DNA of 43,393 nucleotides from Cohnella zeiphila. Its GTDB lineage: Bacteria > Bacillota > Bacilli > Paenibacillales > Paenibacillaceae. The stretch covers positions 1 through 43,393 of the forward strand of contig NZ_JACJVO010000047.1 of the NCBI RefSeq assembly GCF_014212055.1, written 5' to 3'. The position numbers were made by a program, and so were the translations under genes. Positions 24,125 through 31,295 of this stretch are shown piece by piece. Position 1 is the first letter of the stretch; the number at the start of each line of letters is the position of its first letter. Under the pieces are notes generated by a model. It was not told the origin of the DNA. It saw nothing but the letters and a program-made list of their open reading frames with translations, and did not search any database.

Positions 24125-25410
24125 TTCGCTTCTCCACCTTCCAATCGGATTTCGACCGCCCGGGCGTGGGCTTCCAGCCCTTCGTGCCGGGCCAGCGTCG
24201 CGATGCCCGCCGCATCCCTGTGAAGGGCTTCGCGGCTGTAGCGGATCAGACTCGATTTTTTCAGAAAATCGTCCACGTTCAGCGGAGAAGAGAACCGGGC
24301 GGTTCCGTTCGTCGGCAAAATGTGGTTCGGTCCGGCGTAGTAGTCGCCTACCGGTTCCGGGCTGTACGGTCCGACGAAGATCGCGCCGGCGTTCTCGATG
24401 CCCCCGATCAGCTCCATCGGGTTGTTCGCGATCACTTCCAGATGCTCCGGCGCCAGCTTGTTGACGACCGCGAGTCCCTCGGACATGTCGGCCACCGTCA
24501 GTATCGCGCCGTACTGCCGAAGAGACGCCTCGGCGATCTCCCGCCGCGGCAGCGTCGCGACTTGGCGCTCCAGCTCCGCCTCGACCGCCTTCGCCAGCTC
24601 CTCCGACGTCGTCACCAGCACCGCCGACGCCATCTCGTCATGCTCCGCCTGCGACAGCATATCCGCGGCCACGTACCGCGGATCGGCGCAATCCTCGGCG
24701 AGCACGACGATCTCGGTCGGCCCCGCGATGCTGTCGATGTCGACCGCGCCGAACACGGCGCGCTTCGCCAGCGCCACGTAGATATTGCCGGGCCCGCACA
24801 CCTTGTCGACGGCGGGAATGCTCTCCGTCCCGTAAGCCAGCGCGGCGATCGCCTGCGCGCCGCCGATCCGGTACATCTCGGTCACGCCCGACTCGGCGGC
24901 CGCGACCAGAATGTACGGATCGATGCCTTCGCGCCCGCCGGTGGACGGCGGCGTGACGAGAACGATCTCGGGCACGCCCGCGACTTTGGCCGGCAGCACG
25001 TTCATGAGCACCGACGACGGATATGCCGCCTTGCCTCCGGGAACGTACAAGCCGACCCGCTTCAAGGGGCGCACCACCATGCCGAGTACCGTTCCGTCCG
25101 GCTTGGAGTCCATCCAGGACGTTCGTTTCTGCTTCTCGTGGAACGCGGTCACGTTCGCCGCCGCCTGGCGAAGCGCCGCCAGAAAATCCGGCTCCACCTT
25201 GTCGTACGCCGCTTCGATCTCCTCGCGCGTCACCCGCAGTTCCTCCGGCCGCAGCTTCACCTTGTCGAGCCGTTCCGTGTAGCGCAGCAGCGCGGCATCT
25301 CCCTCTCGCCGCACCGCTTCGACGATCTCGCGAACCGTCTCGTTCTGCTCGGGCGTTCCGTACTCGTTCTCCCGCTCCAAGCGGAACCCTTGCGCCGAAC
25401 CGATGTACAT
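24121..25410 (-). CDS. hisD: Histidinol dehydrogenase
   Basis: It performs the last two oxidations from histidinol to histidine with NAD and Zn2+. The 429 residues include VGLYVPGGKAAYPSSVLM, AGPTEIVVLAE, the zinc/catalytic region DMLSQAEHDE, KLAPEHLEV and GPNHILPT. The second ATG (25410) is preferred: GGAGG lies eight bases before it, but only two before the first ATG (25416). Upstream of it a 51-bp tandem repeat separates it from hisG. Confidence 0.97.
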   Translation of the reverse strand: MYIGSAQGFRLERENEYGTPEQNETVREIVEAVRREGDAALLRYTERLDKVKLRPEELRVTREEIEAAYDKVEPDFLAALRQAAANVTAFHEKQKRTSWMDSKPDGTVLGMVVRPLKRVGLYVPGGKAAYPSSVLMNVLPAKVAGVPEIVLVTPPSTGGREGIDPYILVAAAESGVTEMYRIGGAQAIAALAYGTESIPAVDKVCGPGNIYVALAKRAVFGAVDIDSIAGPTEIVVLAEDCADPRYVAADMLSQAEHDEMASAVLVTTSEELAKAVEAELERQVATLPRREIAEASLRQYGAILTVADMSEGLAVVNKLAPEHLEVIANNPMELIGGIENAGAIFVGPYSPEPVGDYYAGPNHILPTNGTARFSSPLNVDDFLKKSSLIRYSREALHRDAAGIATLARHEGLEAHARAVEIRLEGGEAK

Positions 25411-25468
25411 GGCCATGTCCTCCTTCTTTGCTTATATGCAGCTTACATCCTGCCGCATGCTTCTCCTT

Positions 25469-25748
25469 GCAACTCGACTCACTCGCGCTATTCAGCCGAA
25501 TTTCGCTCTATGAATTACATTAACTCGACTTTTCCGCGTTACTCAGCCGATTTTCGCTCTTGGAGCCACACTAACTCGGTTTTTCCGCTTTACTCTGCCG
25601 CACTTCGCTCTTTGAGCCAAACTAACTCGGTTTTTCCGCTTTACTCTGCCGCACTTCGCTCTTTGAGCCAAACTAACTCTACTTTTCCGCGTTACTCAGC
25701 CGATTTTCGCTCTTTGAGCCAAACTAACTCGACTTTTCCGCGTTACTC
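25469..25748. repeat. 51-bp tandem repeat between hisG and hisD
   Basis: Five full units and a part of a sixth, with unit starts at 25469, 25520, 25571, 25622, 25673 and 25724. The two middle units (25571-25672) are nearly identical; the outer ones diverge, the first most. Each unit holds CTAACTCG, TTTTCCGC, TACTC and CGCTCTTTGAGCCAAA; the minus strand of the last can form GCTC-AAA-GAGC. The length is a multiple of three and leaves an open plus frame of 17-residue repeats (TNSVFPLYSAALRSLSQ), which has no start signal and is probably not translated. Confidence 0.92.
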
Positions 25749-25787
25749 TAACCGCCTCCCGGCATGCCCGCGTCCGAAGACCGCCGG

Positions 25788-26426
25788 CTACCTTCCCACC
25801 GAGAGCCGCTGCCCCAGCCGGTCGCACAAGTCCTGGATCGCGTCGTTCTTCAGCCGGTAGCTGACCCGGTTGGCGATAAGCCGGCTCGTGACCGAGAACA
25901 TCGTCTCCATCTCGACCAGCCCGTTCTCCTTCAGCGTCTGCCCCGTCTCCACCATATCGACGATCCGGTCCGCCAGGCCGATCAGCGGGGCCAGCTCGAT
26001 GGAGCCGTTCAGCTGGATCACTTCCACCTGCTGGCCGCGCTCGCGGAAATACTGCGAGGCGACGTTCGGGTACTTGGTCGCCACGCGGGGATGAATGACG
26101 GGCTTCCAGCCCGGCAGGCCGATCACCGACATCCGGCACTTCGCGATGCCGAGGTCCAGCAGCTCGTAGACGTCCTTGCTCTCTTCCATCAGCACGTCCT
26201 TGCCGACGATGCCGATATCCGCCACTCCGTATTCCACATACGTCGGCACGTCGACCGGCTTCGCCATGATGAACGCCATGTTCGCTTCCGGCACCGGGAT
26301 GATCAGCTTGCGGGAATCGTCGAAGTCCTCCGGAATCGGCAGCCCCGCCTCGCGGAACAGCTTGCTGGCCTGCTTGTAGATGCGGCCCTTGGGCATCGCC
26401 ACCATCAGCGCGCCGTTCTCCGTCAT
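25788..26426 (-). CDS. hisG: ATP phosphoribosyltransferase, short form (catalytic subunit)
   Basis: It condenses ATP and PRPP in the first, committed step of histidine synthesis. At 212 residues this is the short form, which needs HisZ as regulatory partner. Visible motifs are MPKGRIYKQASKLFREAGL at the start, VDVPTYVEYGVADIGIVG, and the C-terminal ETGQTLKENGL PRPP-binding region. An upstream in-frame extension is ignored: the ATG at 26426 has GGGGGAG and overlaps the hisZ stop by four bases. It is followed by the repeat array rather than directly by hisD. Confidence 0.97.
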   Translation of the reverse strand: MTENGALMVAMPKGRIYKQASKLFREAGLPIPEDFDDSRKLIIPVPEANMAFIMAKPVDVPTYVEYGVADIGIVGKDVLMEESKDVYELLDLGIAKCRMSVIGLPGWKPVIHPRVATKYPNVASQYFRERGQQVEVIQLNGSIELAPLIGLADRIVDMVETGQTLKENGLVEMETMFSVTSRLIANRVSYRLKNDAIQDLCDRLGQRLSVGR

Positions 26427-27649
26427 GCTTTCTCCCCCTCTCCCATACCGTATACGAGCAAGCTGTCGTACCAGGCGTCCCGGAACGCGAACGTCTCCGT
26501 CCGGGACGCGTTCTCCCGCAGCTCCGCCCAATCCGGCGAGTCTGCCGCCAGCGCCAGCGTCGTCACCGCCAGCCCGTCGGCGCGCATCCGCTCCGCTTCG
26601 AGCAGCGCGTCGCGGCGCTGCTCGCGCGTGTACGCGACGAGCGTCCGGCCGGCGCCTTCCGGCTCTTCCTTCTCCGCGATGTCGAGAATCCGCGTCGTCT
26701 TCAGCGCGAAGCCCGTCGCCGCGGCCGGACGTCCGAACTGCGCGAGCAGGTTGTCGTAACGGCCGCCGCTGCATACCGGGAATCCGAGATGGGACGCGTA
26801 CCCTTCGAAAGTCATGCCCGTATAGTACGAGAAGTCCCCGATCATCGTCAGGTCGATCATCACATGCTGCTGAAGCCCGTAAGCCCCAAGTGCCTCCCAC
26901 ACCTCGAGAAGCTGCCGAATGGCCGCGCGGGCATCCTCGCTGCCGCACATCTGCAGCGCCTGCTCGCCGGCTTCCGCTCCTCCCCGCAGCCGCAGAAGGC
27001 CTTCCAGTTCGGCGCGGACCGCATCCTCCAGCTCCAGGCGACGCAAAGTCTCCCGGTAGCCGACGTAATCCCGCTGAAGCAGGCACGCCTTCAGACTCTC
27101 CTGCTCCTCAAGCCGGCCCGGCAGCGCCTCTCCGAACAACCCGTTCAGGAAGCCGACATGGCCGACCGCGATTTTGAAGGACGGCACGCCCGCCGCCTGC
27201 AAGGAAGCGATGGCCAGCGCGATCACTTCCGCATCGGCTTCCGAGGAAGGATCGCCGATCAGCTCGACTCCCGTCTGGAAGAACTCCGCGTCGCGGCCTG
27301 CTTCTTCCTCGAAAGCCCGGAACACGTTGGCATGATAGCTGAGCCGCAGCGGAAACGGACGATCCTTCAGCAGCGACGCCGCCACGCGCGCGATCGGAGA
27401 CGTCATGTCCGAACGGAGCACGATCGTCGTTCCTCGCTGGTTCAACAGCTTAAAAAGCTTCTGGTCCGAAGTGGCGCTGGCCACGCCGACCGTATCGTAA
27501 TATTCCAGGGTGGGCGTCATGATCTGCTCGTATCCCCACCGCCGCATGCATTCCAGCACGTCCCGCTCGATTCGCCGCAGCCTGGACACCGCATGGGGCA
27601 AATAATCCTTCACGCCGACCGGCTTCTCGAAGCCCTTCGGTTTGGACAT
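26423..27649 (-). CDS. hisZ: ATP phosphoribosyltransferase regulatory subunit
   Basis: A class II histidyl-tRNA-synthetase-like protein without aminoacylation activity that forms the octameric enzyme with short HisG and senses histidine. Synthetase-like motifs are seen in RRWGYEQIMTPTLEYYDTV, TTIVLRSDMTSPIARVAA and SYHANVFRAFEEEAGRDAEF, then FSYYTGMTFEGYA. I start at the ATG at 27649 (GAGGTGAG upstream, 408 residues); ten more codons are open above it. It is the first gene of the his operon. Confidence 0.96.
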   Translation of the reverse strand: MSKPKGFEKPVGVKDYLPHAVSRLRRIERDVLECMRRWGYEQIMTPTLEYYDTVGVASATSDQKLFKLLNQRGTTIVLRSDMTSPIARVAASLLKDRPFPLRLSYHANVFRAFEEEAGRDAEFFQTGVELIGDPSSEADAEVIALAIASLQAAGVPSFKIAVGHVGFLNGLFGEALPGRLEEQESLKACLLQRDYVGYRETLRRLELEDAVRAELEGLLRLRGGAEAGEQALQMCGSEDARAAIRQLLEVWEALGAYGLQQHVMIDLTMIGDFSYYTGMTFEGYASHLGFPVCSGGRYDNLLAQFGRPAAATGFALKTTRILDIAEKEEPEGAGRTLVAYTREQRRDALLEAERMRADGLAVTTLALAADSPDWAELRENASRTETFAFRDAWYDSLLVYGMGEGEKA

Positions 27650-27685
27650 CGCGATCTCACCTCTTTTATCGATCCACACTGCTTT

Positions 27686-27750
27686 ATTATATTAAAGTAC
27701 TACCATGTTACCATGCTGCCAAAATAAAGACTTTTCTGTACTTTACCATG
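27686..27750 (-). promoter_or_regulatory. Probable his operon promoter region with TACCATG repeats
   Basis: A consensus -10 TATAAT (minus strand, 27686-27691) lies about 37 bases before hisZ; no good -35 stands at 17 bases. Around the place for the -35 are three copies of TACCATG (plus strand, at 27701, 27709 and 27744) and an AAAGTAC/GTACTTT pair (27694-27700 and 27738-27744). This looks like an activator or repressor site. No T-box or leader peptide with histidine codons was found. Confidence 0.5.
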
Positions 27751-27854
27751 AAAGGGGTAGAGCGTCAACCGCCCGTCAAACGGAGGTCTTGTCCGTTTTT
27801 CCGGCACATCGGCATCTTCCGATTCGCGCAGCGGAACGAGGCTTTCCAGGACGA

Positions 27855-27936
27855 GAAAAAGCCGGGATCGAGCGGAAGAGACGGCGGCGCCCCGATCCCG
27901 GATATCGCCGCCTTCGTCTCCCATTCGTCCCGGCTT
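27855..27936 (-). terminator. Long-stem terminator of the deacetylase operon
   Basis: Minus strand AAAGCCGGGA pairs with TCCCGGCTTT, enclosing GGGAGACG/CGTCTC and GGCGGCG/CGCCGCC helices, followed by TTTTTC. It ends the hprK-to-deacetylase unit just upstream of the his promoter region. Confidence 0.85.
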
Positions 27937-27956
27937 TCTTTCCCCCATGCTCCCGT

Positions 27957-28928
27957 TTATGCCGCCGCCTGAGTCCGTTGGCTCTTCGCGGGAGGAATCG
28001 CCTTCTCCATGTCGCTCAGCAGCGCGGCCGGATCGTCCGCCATGCCGCCCGCGTTCACGCGGTATCCGTTCCAATCGCGGGGACCGTTAATCCCTCTCTT
28101 GACCGTAAACGTCACATCGATCCCCAGTTGGCGACACACTTTCAATAGATCCGGCGAATAGTCTCCATACGGGAAGGCGAGCGCCTCGCGCGAGTTGCCC
28201 AGCTCCTGCTGAAGCTTCCGATCCGCCTTATCCAGGTCGGTCGTGATTCTCGCCAAATATTCCTGGCGCGTCTCCGTCCGTTTGACCCCGTTCTTCGGTC
28301 CGTAGACCGGAGCGGCGAGAATGCCTCTGACCCGCTTGCCGCTCGCGGAGACGGGCATCTCTATGTGCGAGTAGTAAGAGTGGCTGTAAAACGCCAATCC
28401 GTTCGCCTGCATCTCCTTGACCTGATCCCACGTCACCTTCGGGATGCCCTTGACGGCCGGATTGCCGACCGTCTCCACGATCAGGAAGCTGACCGCCGGA
28501 GCATGGTACTTTTTGAGAAGCGGATAGGCATACCGGTAAAGCGATTCATACCCGTCGTCGAACGTGAGCAGCACCGCATTGTCCGGTACCGGCTTCCCCT
28601 TCGTCATGAAGTCGAGATACTGGTCCATCGTAATCCAATGGAAACCGGCGTCCTTCATCATCTTCAGCTGCGTCTCGAAGCGGTCGACCGTCAGCGTCTT
28701 GTCGTTCAGCGGCTTGGGAGAGACGTCGTGGTACATCAGAACGATCACTTTGCCTGAATAATACTTTTTCGACCGGTAGGCGGCCGGCTGCAATCGCGTC
28801 CAAACGTGATGGGCCGCTCCCGCGTTCGCCGGACGAACCGCCCAACCCCAAATCCCGTGCAGCATGAGGCAGGCCGCCAGCAGCAGCCCCCCGCATAAGG
28901 CGTACGCCAACGATTTGCGAATCTTCAT
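27957..28928 (-). CDS. Polysaccharide deacetylase family protein (NodB domain)
   Basis: A 323-residue exported or membrane-anchored protein. An N-terminal hydrophobic helix (about residues 8-26) is followed by a NodB-type carbohydrate esterase 4 domain with VIVLMYHDVSP, the metal-binding LTFDDGYESLY, the SHSYYSHIEM region and ALAFPYGDYS. Members remove N-acetyl groups from chitin-like, peptidoglycan or poly-GlcNAc polymers; the YHDVSP plus DDGY pattern resembles the PgaB/IcaB branch. The substrate is not determinable. It follows the acetyltransferase by 18 bases. Confidence 0.88.
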   Translation of the reverse strand: MKIRKSLAYALCGGLLLAACLMLHGIWGWAVRPANAGAAHHVWTRLQPAAYRSKKYYSGKVIVLMYHDVSPKPLNDKTLTVDRFETQLKMMKDAGFHWITMDQYLDFMTKGKPVPDNAVLLTFDDGYESLYRYAYPLLKKYHAPAVSFLIVETVGNPAVKGIPKVTWDQVKEMQANGLAFYSHSYYSHIEMPVSASGKRVRGILAAPVYGPKNGVKRTETRQEYLARITTDLDKADRKLQQELGNSREALAFPYGDYSPDLLKVCRQLGIDVTFTVKRGINGPRDWNGYRVNAGGMADDPAALLSDMEKAIPPAKSQRTQAAA

Positions 28929-28946
28929 CCCGCTCCCGACCTTCCT

Positions 28947-29450
28947 TCAATCGTTAACGCCATCTTCGCGGGCCGGACCGAGATCCCTCAGCGGATTGCC
29001 CCCGACCCGCGCATTCGCCGGCACGTCCCGGTGCACGACCGCTCCGGCCGCGACCACCGCGCCGTCTCCGATCGTGACGCCGGGAAGAATCGTCACGTTG
29101 GCTCCGATCATCACGTTCGAGCCGATCCGGATCTCGCCGAGCCGATACTCCTTGATCAGGTACTCATGCGTGAGCAGCGTCGAGTTGTACCCGATGATGC
29201 AGTTGTCCCCGACCGTGATTTTCTCCGGAAAAAACACGTCCACCATCACCATCAGCGCGAACGAAGTCGTCCGCCCCACCTTCATGCCGAGGACGCGCCG
29301 GTAAATCCAGTTTTTGACCGACAGCTCCGGACAATATCGTGCCAGATGGATGAAAACGAAGTTGCGGACCGCTTTCCAGCGGGATACCGTCCGGTACACT
29401 TGCCACAGCGCATTGGGACCGTCCACCGGATAGCGTTCCACCCGTCTCAC
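28947..29450 (-). CDS. Left-handed beta-helix acetyltransferase (YvoF-like)
   Basis: A 167-residue hexapeptide-repeat transferase. The repeats run over about residues 60-160 (ITVGDNCIIGYNSTLLTHEY, then IRIGSNVMIGANVTILPGV and IGDGAVVAAGAVV), ending with VGGNPLR, as in CatB/LacA-type O-acetyltransferases. The GTG at 29450 overlaps the ppaX stop (GTGA) and gives MRRVERYPVDGPN, which lines up with the start of B. subtilis YvoF as I recall it; longer frames run back into ppaX. In B. subtilis this gene also follows ppaX. The acceptor is unknown. Confidence 0.85.
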   Translation of the reverse strand: MRRVERYPVDGPNALWQVYRTVSRWKAVRNFVFIHLARYCPELSVKNWIYRRVLGMKVGRTTSFALMVMVDVFFPEKITVGDNCIIGYNSTLLTHEYLIKEYRLGEIRIGSNVMIGANVTILPGVTIGDGAVVAAGAVVHRDVPANARVGGNPLRDLGPAREDGVND

Positions 29451-30115
29451 CCCGGCATCTTCTCCCATCCGCATAGTGTCAGCAGCTGTCTCATGTCTTG
29501 CACCACGTGCTTCGCTCCCGCCTCTCTCAGCACCGCTTCTCCCTTGAGCGACCAAGCGACGCCGACGGGAATCGCGCCCGCGCTTGCCGCCGATTGGATG
29601 TCGGCCGCGCTGTCCCCCAGCATAACGGTGGCGGAAGGGTTCGCGCCGAGCGCCGCGATCGCCTTGAGCACCGGCTCGGGATGAGGCTTCGGATGCTCCA
29701 CGTCGTCCAGCGTGACGATGACGTCCATCGCCGAACGAATGCCGAGCAGGCGCAGCGCCCTGTCCGTCGAGTCGCGCATCTTCGTCGTCACGACCCCAAG
29801 CCTGAATCCGCGCTCCTTAAGCGCGGACACCGCCTCCGCCACACCCGGGAACAGCGTCACCATCTCGTCATGCCGCCGTAAATTATATTCCCGATACGCC
29901 CGAACCAAATCTTCCACCTGCTCCCGCCCGGAAAACTGCTGCATCTGATAGACCAGCGTCATCCCCATATACGGGATAATCTGCTCCCTCCCGAACGCTT
30001 CGGGAACGATGTCCTTCAGCGCGTGCAGGAACGATTCGATGATCAATTCGTTCGTATCGATTATGGTTCCATCCAAGTCGAACAGTACGGTATCGATGTT
30101 AGTCTCTGCTGCCAT
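29447..30115 (-). CDS. ppaX: Pyrophosphatase PpaX
   Basis: A HAD-superfamily phosphatase that hydrolyses the pyrophosphate formed when HPr kinase/phosphorylase removes phosphate from Ser46 of HPr. The 222 residues have HAD motif I in LFDLDGTIIDT, motif II in VVTTKMRD, motif III in HPKPHPEPV and motif IV in LGDSAADI. GGAGAG precedes the ATG. It follows hprK after 62 bases. In B. subtilis lgt stands between hprK and ppaX; it is missing here. Confidence 0.93.
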   Translation of the reverse strand: MAAETNIDTVLFDLDGTIIDTNELIIESFLHALKDIVPEAFGREQIIPYMGMTLVYQMQQFSGREQVEDLVRAYREYNLRRHDEMVTLFPGVAEAVSALKERGFRLGVVTTKMRDSTDRALRLLGIRSAMDVIVTLDDVEHPKPHPEPVLKAIAALGANPSATVMLGDSAADIQSAASAGAIPVGVAWSLKGEAVLREAGAKHVVQDMRQLLTLCGWEKMPG

Positions 30116-30177
30116 GTTCTCTCCAATCCTTGAATTCCCGGTCTTTCTTGCTATCCGAATGCTCCTCCGAGTCCCGC

Positions 30178-31110
30178 TTACTCGTAATCCTCGTCCGCGA
30201 TCGCTTCCGTCAGCTTATTCGTGAATTGCAAGGCGGCGTTGTATCCCATGCGCTTGAGCCGGAAATTCATCGCCGCCACTTCCAGGATAACCGCCAGGTT
30301 CCGTCCGGGGCGTACGGGGACGGTAACGAGCGGTACTTCCGCTTCGATGATCTTCGTCGTCTCTTCGTCCAGGCCGAGGCGGTCGTACTGTTTTTCCTGC
30401 TGCCAATTTTCCAGCCGGATGACGAGACTGATCTGCTTCTGCGTGCGTACGGCGCCGGCGCCGAACAACGTCATCACGTTCAGGATGCCGAGGCCGCGAA
30501 TTTCCAGCAGGTGCTGAATCAGCTCGGGCGCGCTGCCGTACAGCAGGTTATCGGCCGTCTGCCTGATTTCCACCGCGTCGTCGGCCACGAGACGATGACC
30601 GCGCTTGACGAGCTCCAGCGCCGTTTCGCTTTTGCCGATGCCGCTACCTCCCGTAATCAGCATGCCGACGCCGTAAACGTCGACCAGTACCCCGTGGATG
30701 GTTGCGGTAGGAGCAAGCTTCTTCTCCAGGAATGTCGTAATCCGGCTCAGCAGAATCGTCGTGGCGACGCTGCTGCGCAGTACCGGGAAGCTGCGGGAGT
30801 CTGCCACCGAGACCAGCTCGTGCGGCGCGTCCAGTCCGCGCGTGATGATGATGCACGGCGTCTCGTCCGTGCAGATCCGTTCCATTCTCTCCAATCTCTC
30901 TTCGGAAGAGAGAGTCTCCAGGAATGCCAGTTCCGTCTTGCCGAGAATTTGCGCGCGTTCAACTGGATAATAATCGTAATAACCGGCCATTTCCAGGCCC
31001 GGCCGATTGAGGTCGTCCGTCACGATCGCCCGGCGAAGCCCATCCCCTCCGGCGACCACTTCCAATTGAAATTGCTGCACGAGCTCGGATACTCTCACTT
31101 TTTTTGCCAT
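30178..31110 (-). CDS. hprK: HPr kinase/phosphorylase
   Basis: A bifunctional enzyme that phosphorylates HPr (and Crh) on Ser46 with ATP or pyrophosphate, and removes that phosphate with Pi. It is the switch of carbon catabolite repression. 310 residues: an N-terminal regulatory domain (about 1-130), the conserved His139 in TIHGVLVD, Walker A GGSGIGKS (154-161), GHRLVADDAVEI and the HprK signature EIRGLGILNVMTLFG. AAGGGAG precedes the ATG. It starts the hprK-ppaX-yvoF-deacetylase unit, with a promoter at 31140-31168. Its substrate, an HPr-family protein with Ser46, is encoded at 12082-12351. Confidence 0.97.
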   Translation of the reverse strand: MAKKVRVSELVQQFQLEVVAGGDGLRRAIVTDDLNRPGLEMAGYYDYYPVERAQILGKTELAFLETLSSEERLERMERICTDETPCIIITRGLDAPHELVSVADSRSFPVLRSSVATTILLSRITTFLEKKLAPTATIHGVLVDVYGVGMLITGGSGIGKSETALELVKRGHRLVADDAVEIRQTADNLLYGSAPELIQHLLEIRGLGILNVMTLFGAGAVRTQKQISLVIRLENWQQEKQYDRLGLDEETTKIIEAEVPLVTVPVRPGRNLAVILEVAAMNFRLKRMGYNAALQFTNKLTEAIADEDYE

Positions 31111-31139
31111 CGTACAGCTCCCTTCCCGTAGTCATCTTC

Positions 31140-31168
31140 ATCGTATCTAAAAAAGCATCGGAAATCAA
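31140..31168 (-). promoter_or_regulatory. Promoter of hprK
   Basis: Minus strand TTGATT (31163-31168), a 17-base spacer and TACGAT (31140-31145), 30 bases before the start codon. It lies downstream of the palindromic repeat at 31193-31248. Confidence 0.65.
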
Positions 31169-31192
31169 CGAAAAGCCTCCCCGGCAAAATAA

Positions 31193-31248
31193 CCCCGCAA
31201 AGCGGGGCTTAGCTTCGAGGCTTATTCAGGTACTTTACGGGGGCCCCG
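31193..31248 (-). repeat. Palindromic intergenic repeat, copy 2
   Basis: Second copy of the element at 15305-15361. Ends CCCCGCAAAG (31193-31202) and CTTTACGGGG (31233-31242) followed by GGGGCCCC; conserved minus-strand core AAAGTACCTGA and TCGAAGCT. Its minus-strand 3' part, CCCCGC-TTT-GCGGGG then TTATTTT, could act as a terminator. It stands between the MsmX terminator and the hprK promoter. Confidence 0.75.
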
Positions 31249-31251
31249 AAC

Positions 31252-31280
31252 AAAAAACGCCCGGCCATTAGGCCAGGCGT
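31252..31280 (-). terminator. Terminator of the MsmX-type gene
   Basis: Minus strand ACGCCTGGCC pairs with GGCCGGGCGT (one G-T pair) around a 4-base loop, followed by six T. Confidence 0.93.
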
Positions 31281-31295
31281 CTTCTATATTAAGAA

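Noticed and set aside
25469..25748. CRISPR array
   Set aside because: The whole 51-bp unit repeats without unique spacers, there are no cas genes, and the period is that of a simple tandem repeat.
24166..25860. A 564-codon plus-strand frame carrying 17-residue repeats
   Set aside because: The frame is antisense to hisD and enters the 51-bp tandem array, which is open only because its unit is a multiple of three. No start signal for a repeat protein.
27650..27956. T-box or histidine leader peptide for the his operon
   Set aside because: No T-box core (AGGGTGG...), no specifier-loop architecture and no run of histidine codons was found.
31193..31248. Known riboswitch (preQ1, SAM, c-di-GMP, fluoride, guanidine) in the repeat element
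   Set aside because: None of the conserved cores of these classes fits, and the hprK promoter lies downstream of the element. Kept as an unclassified repeat.
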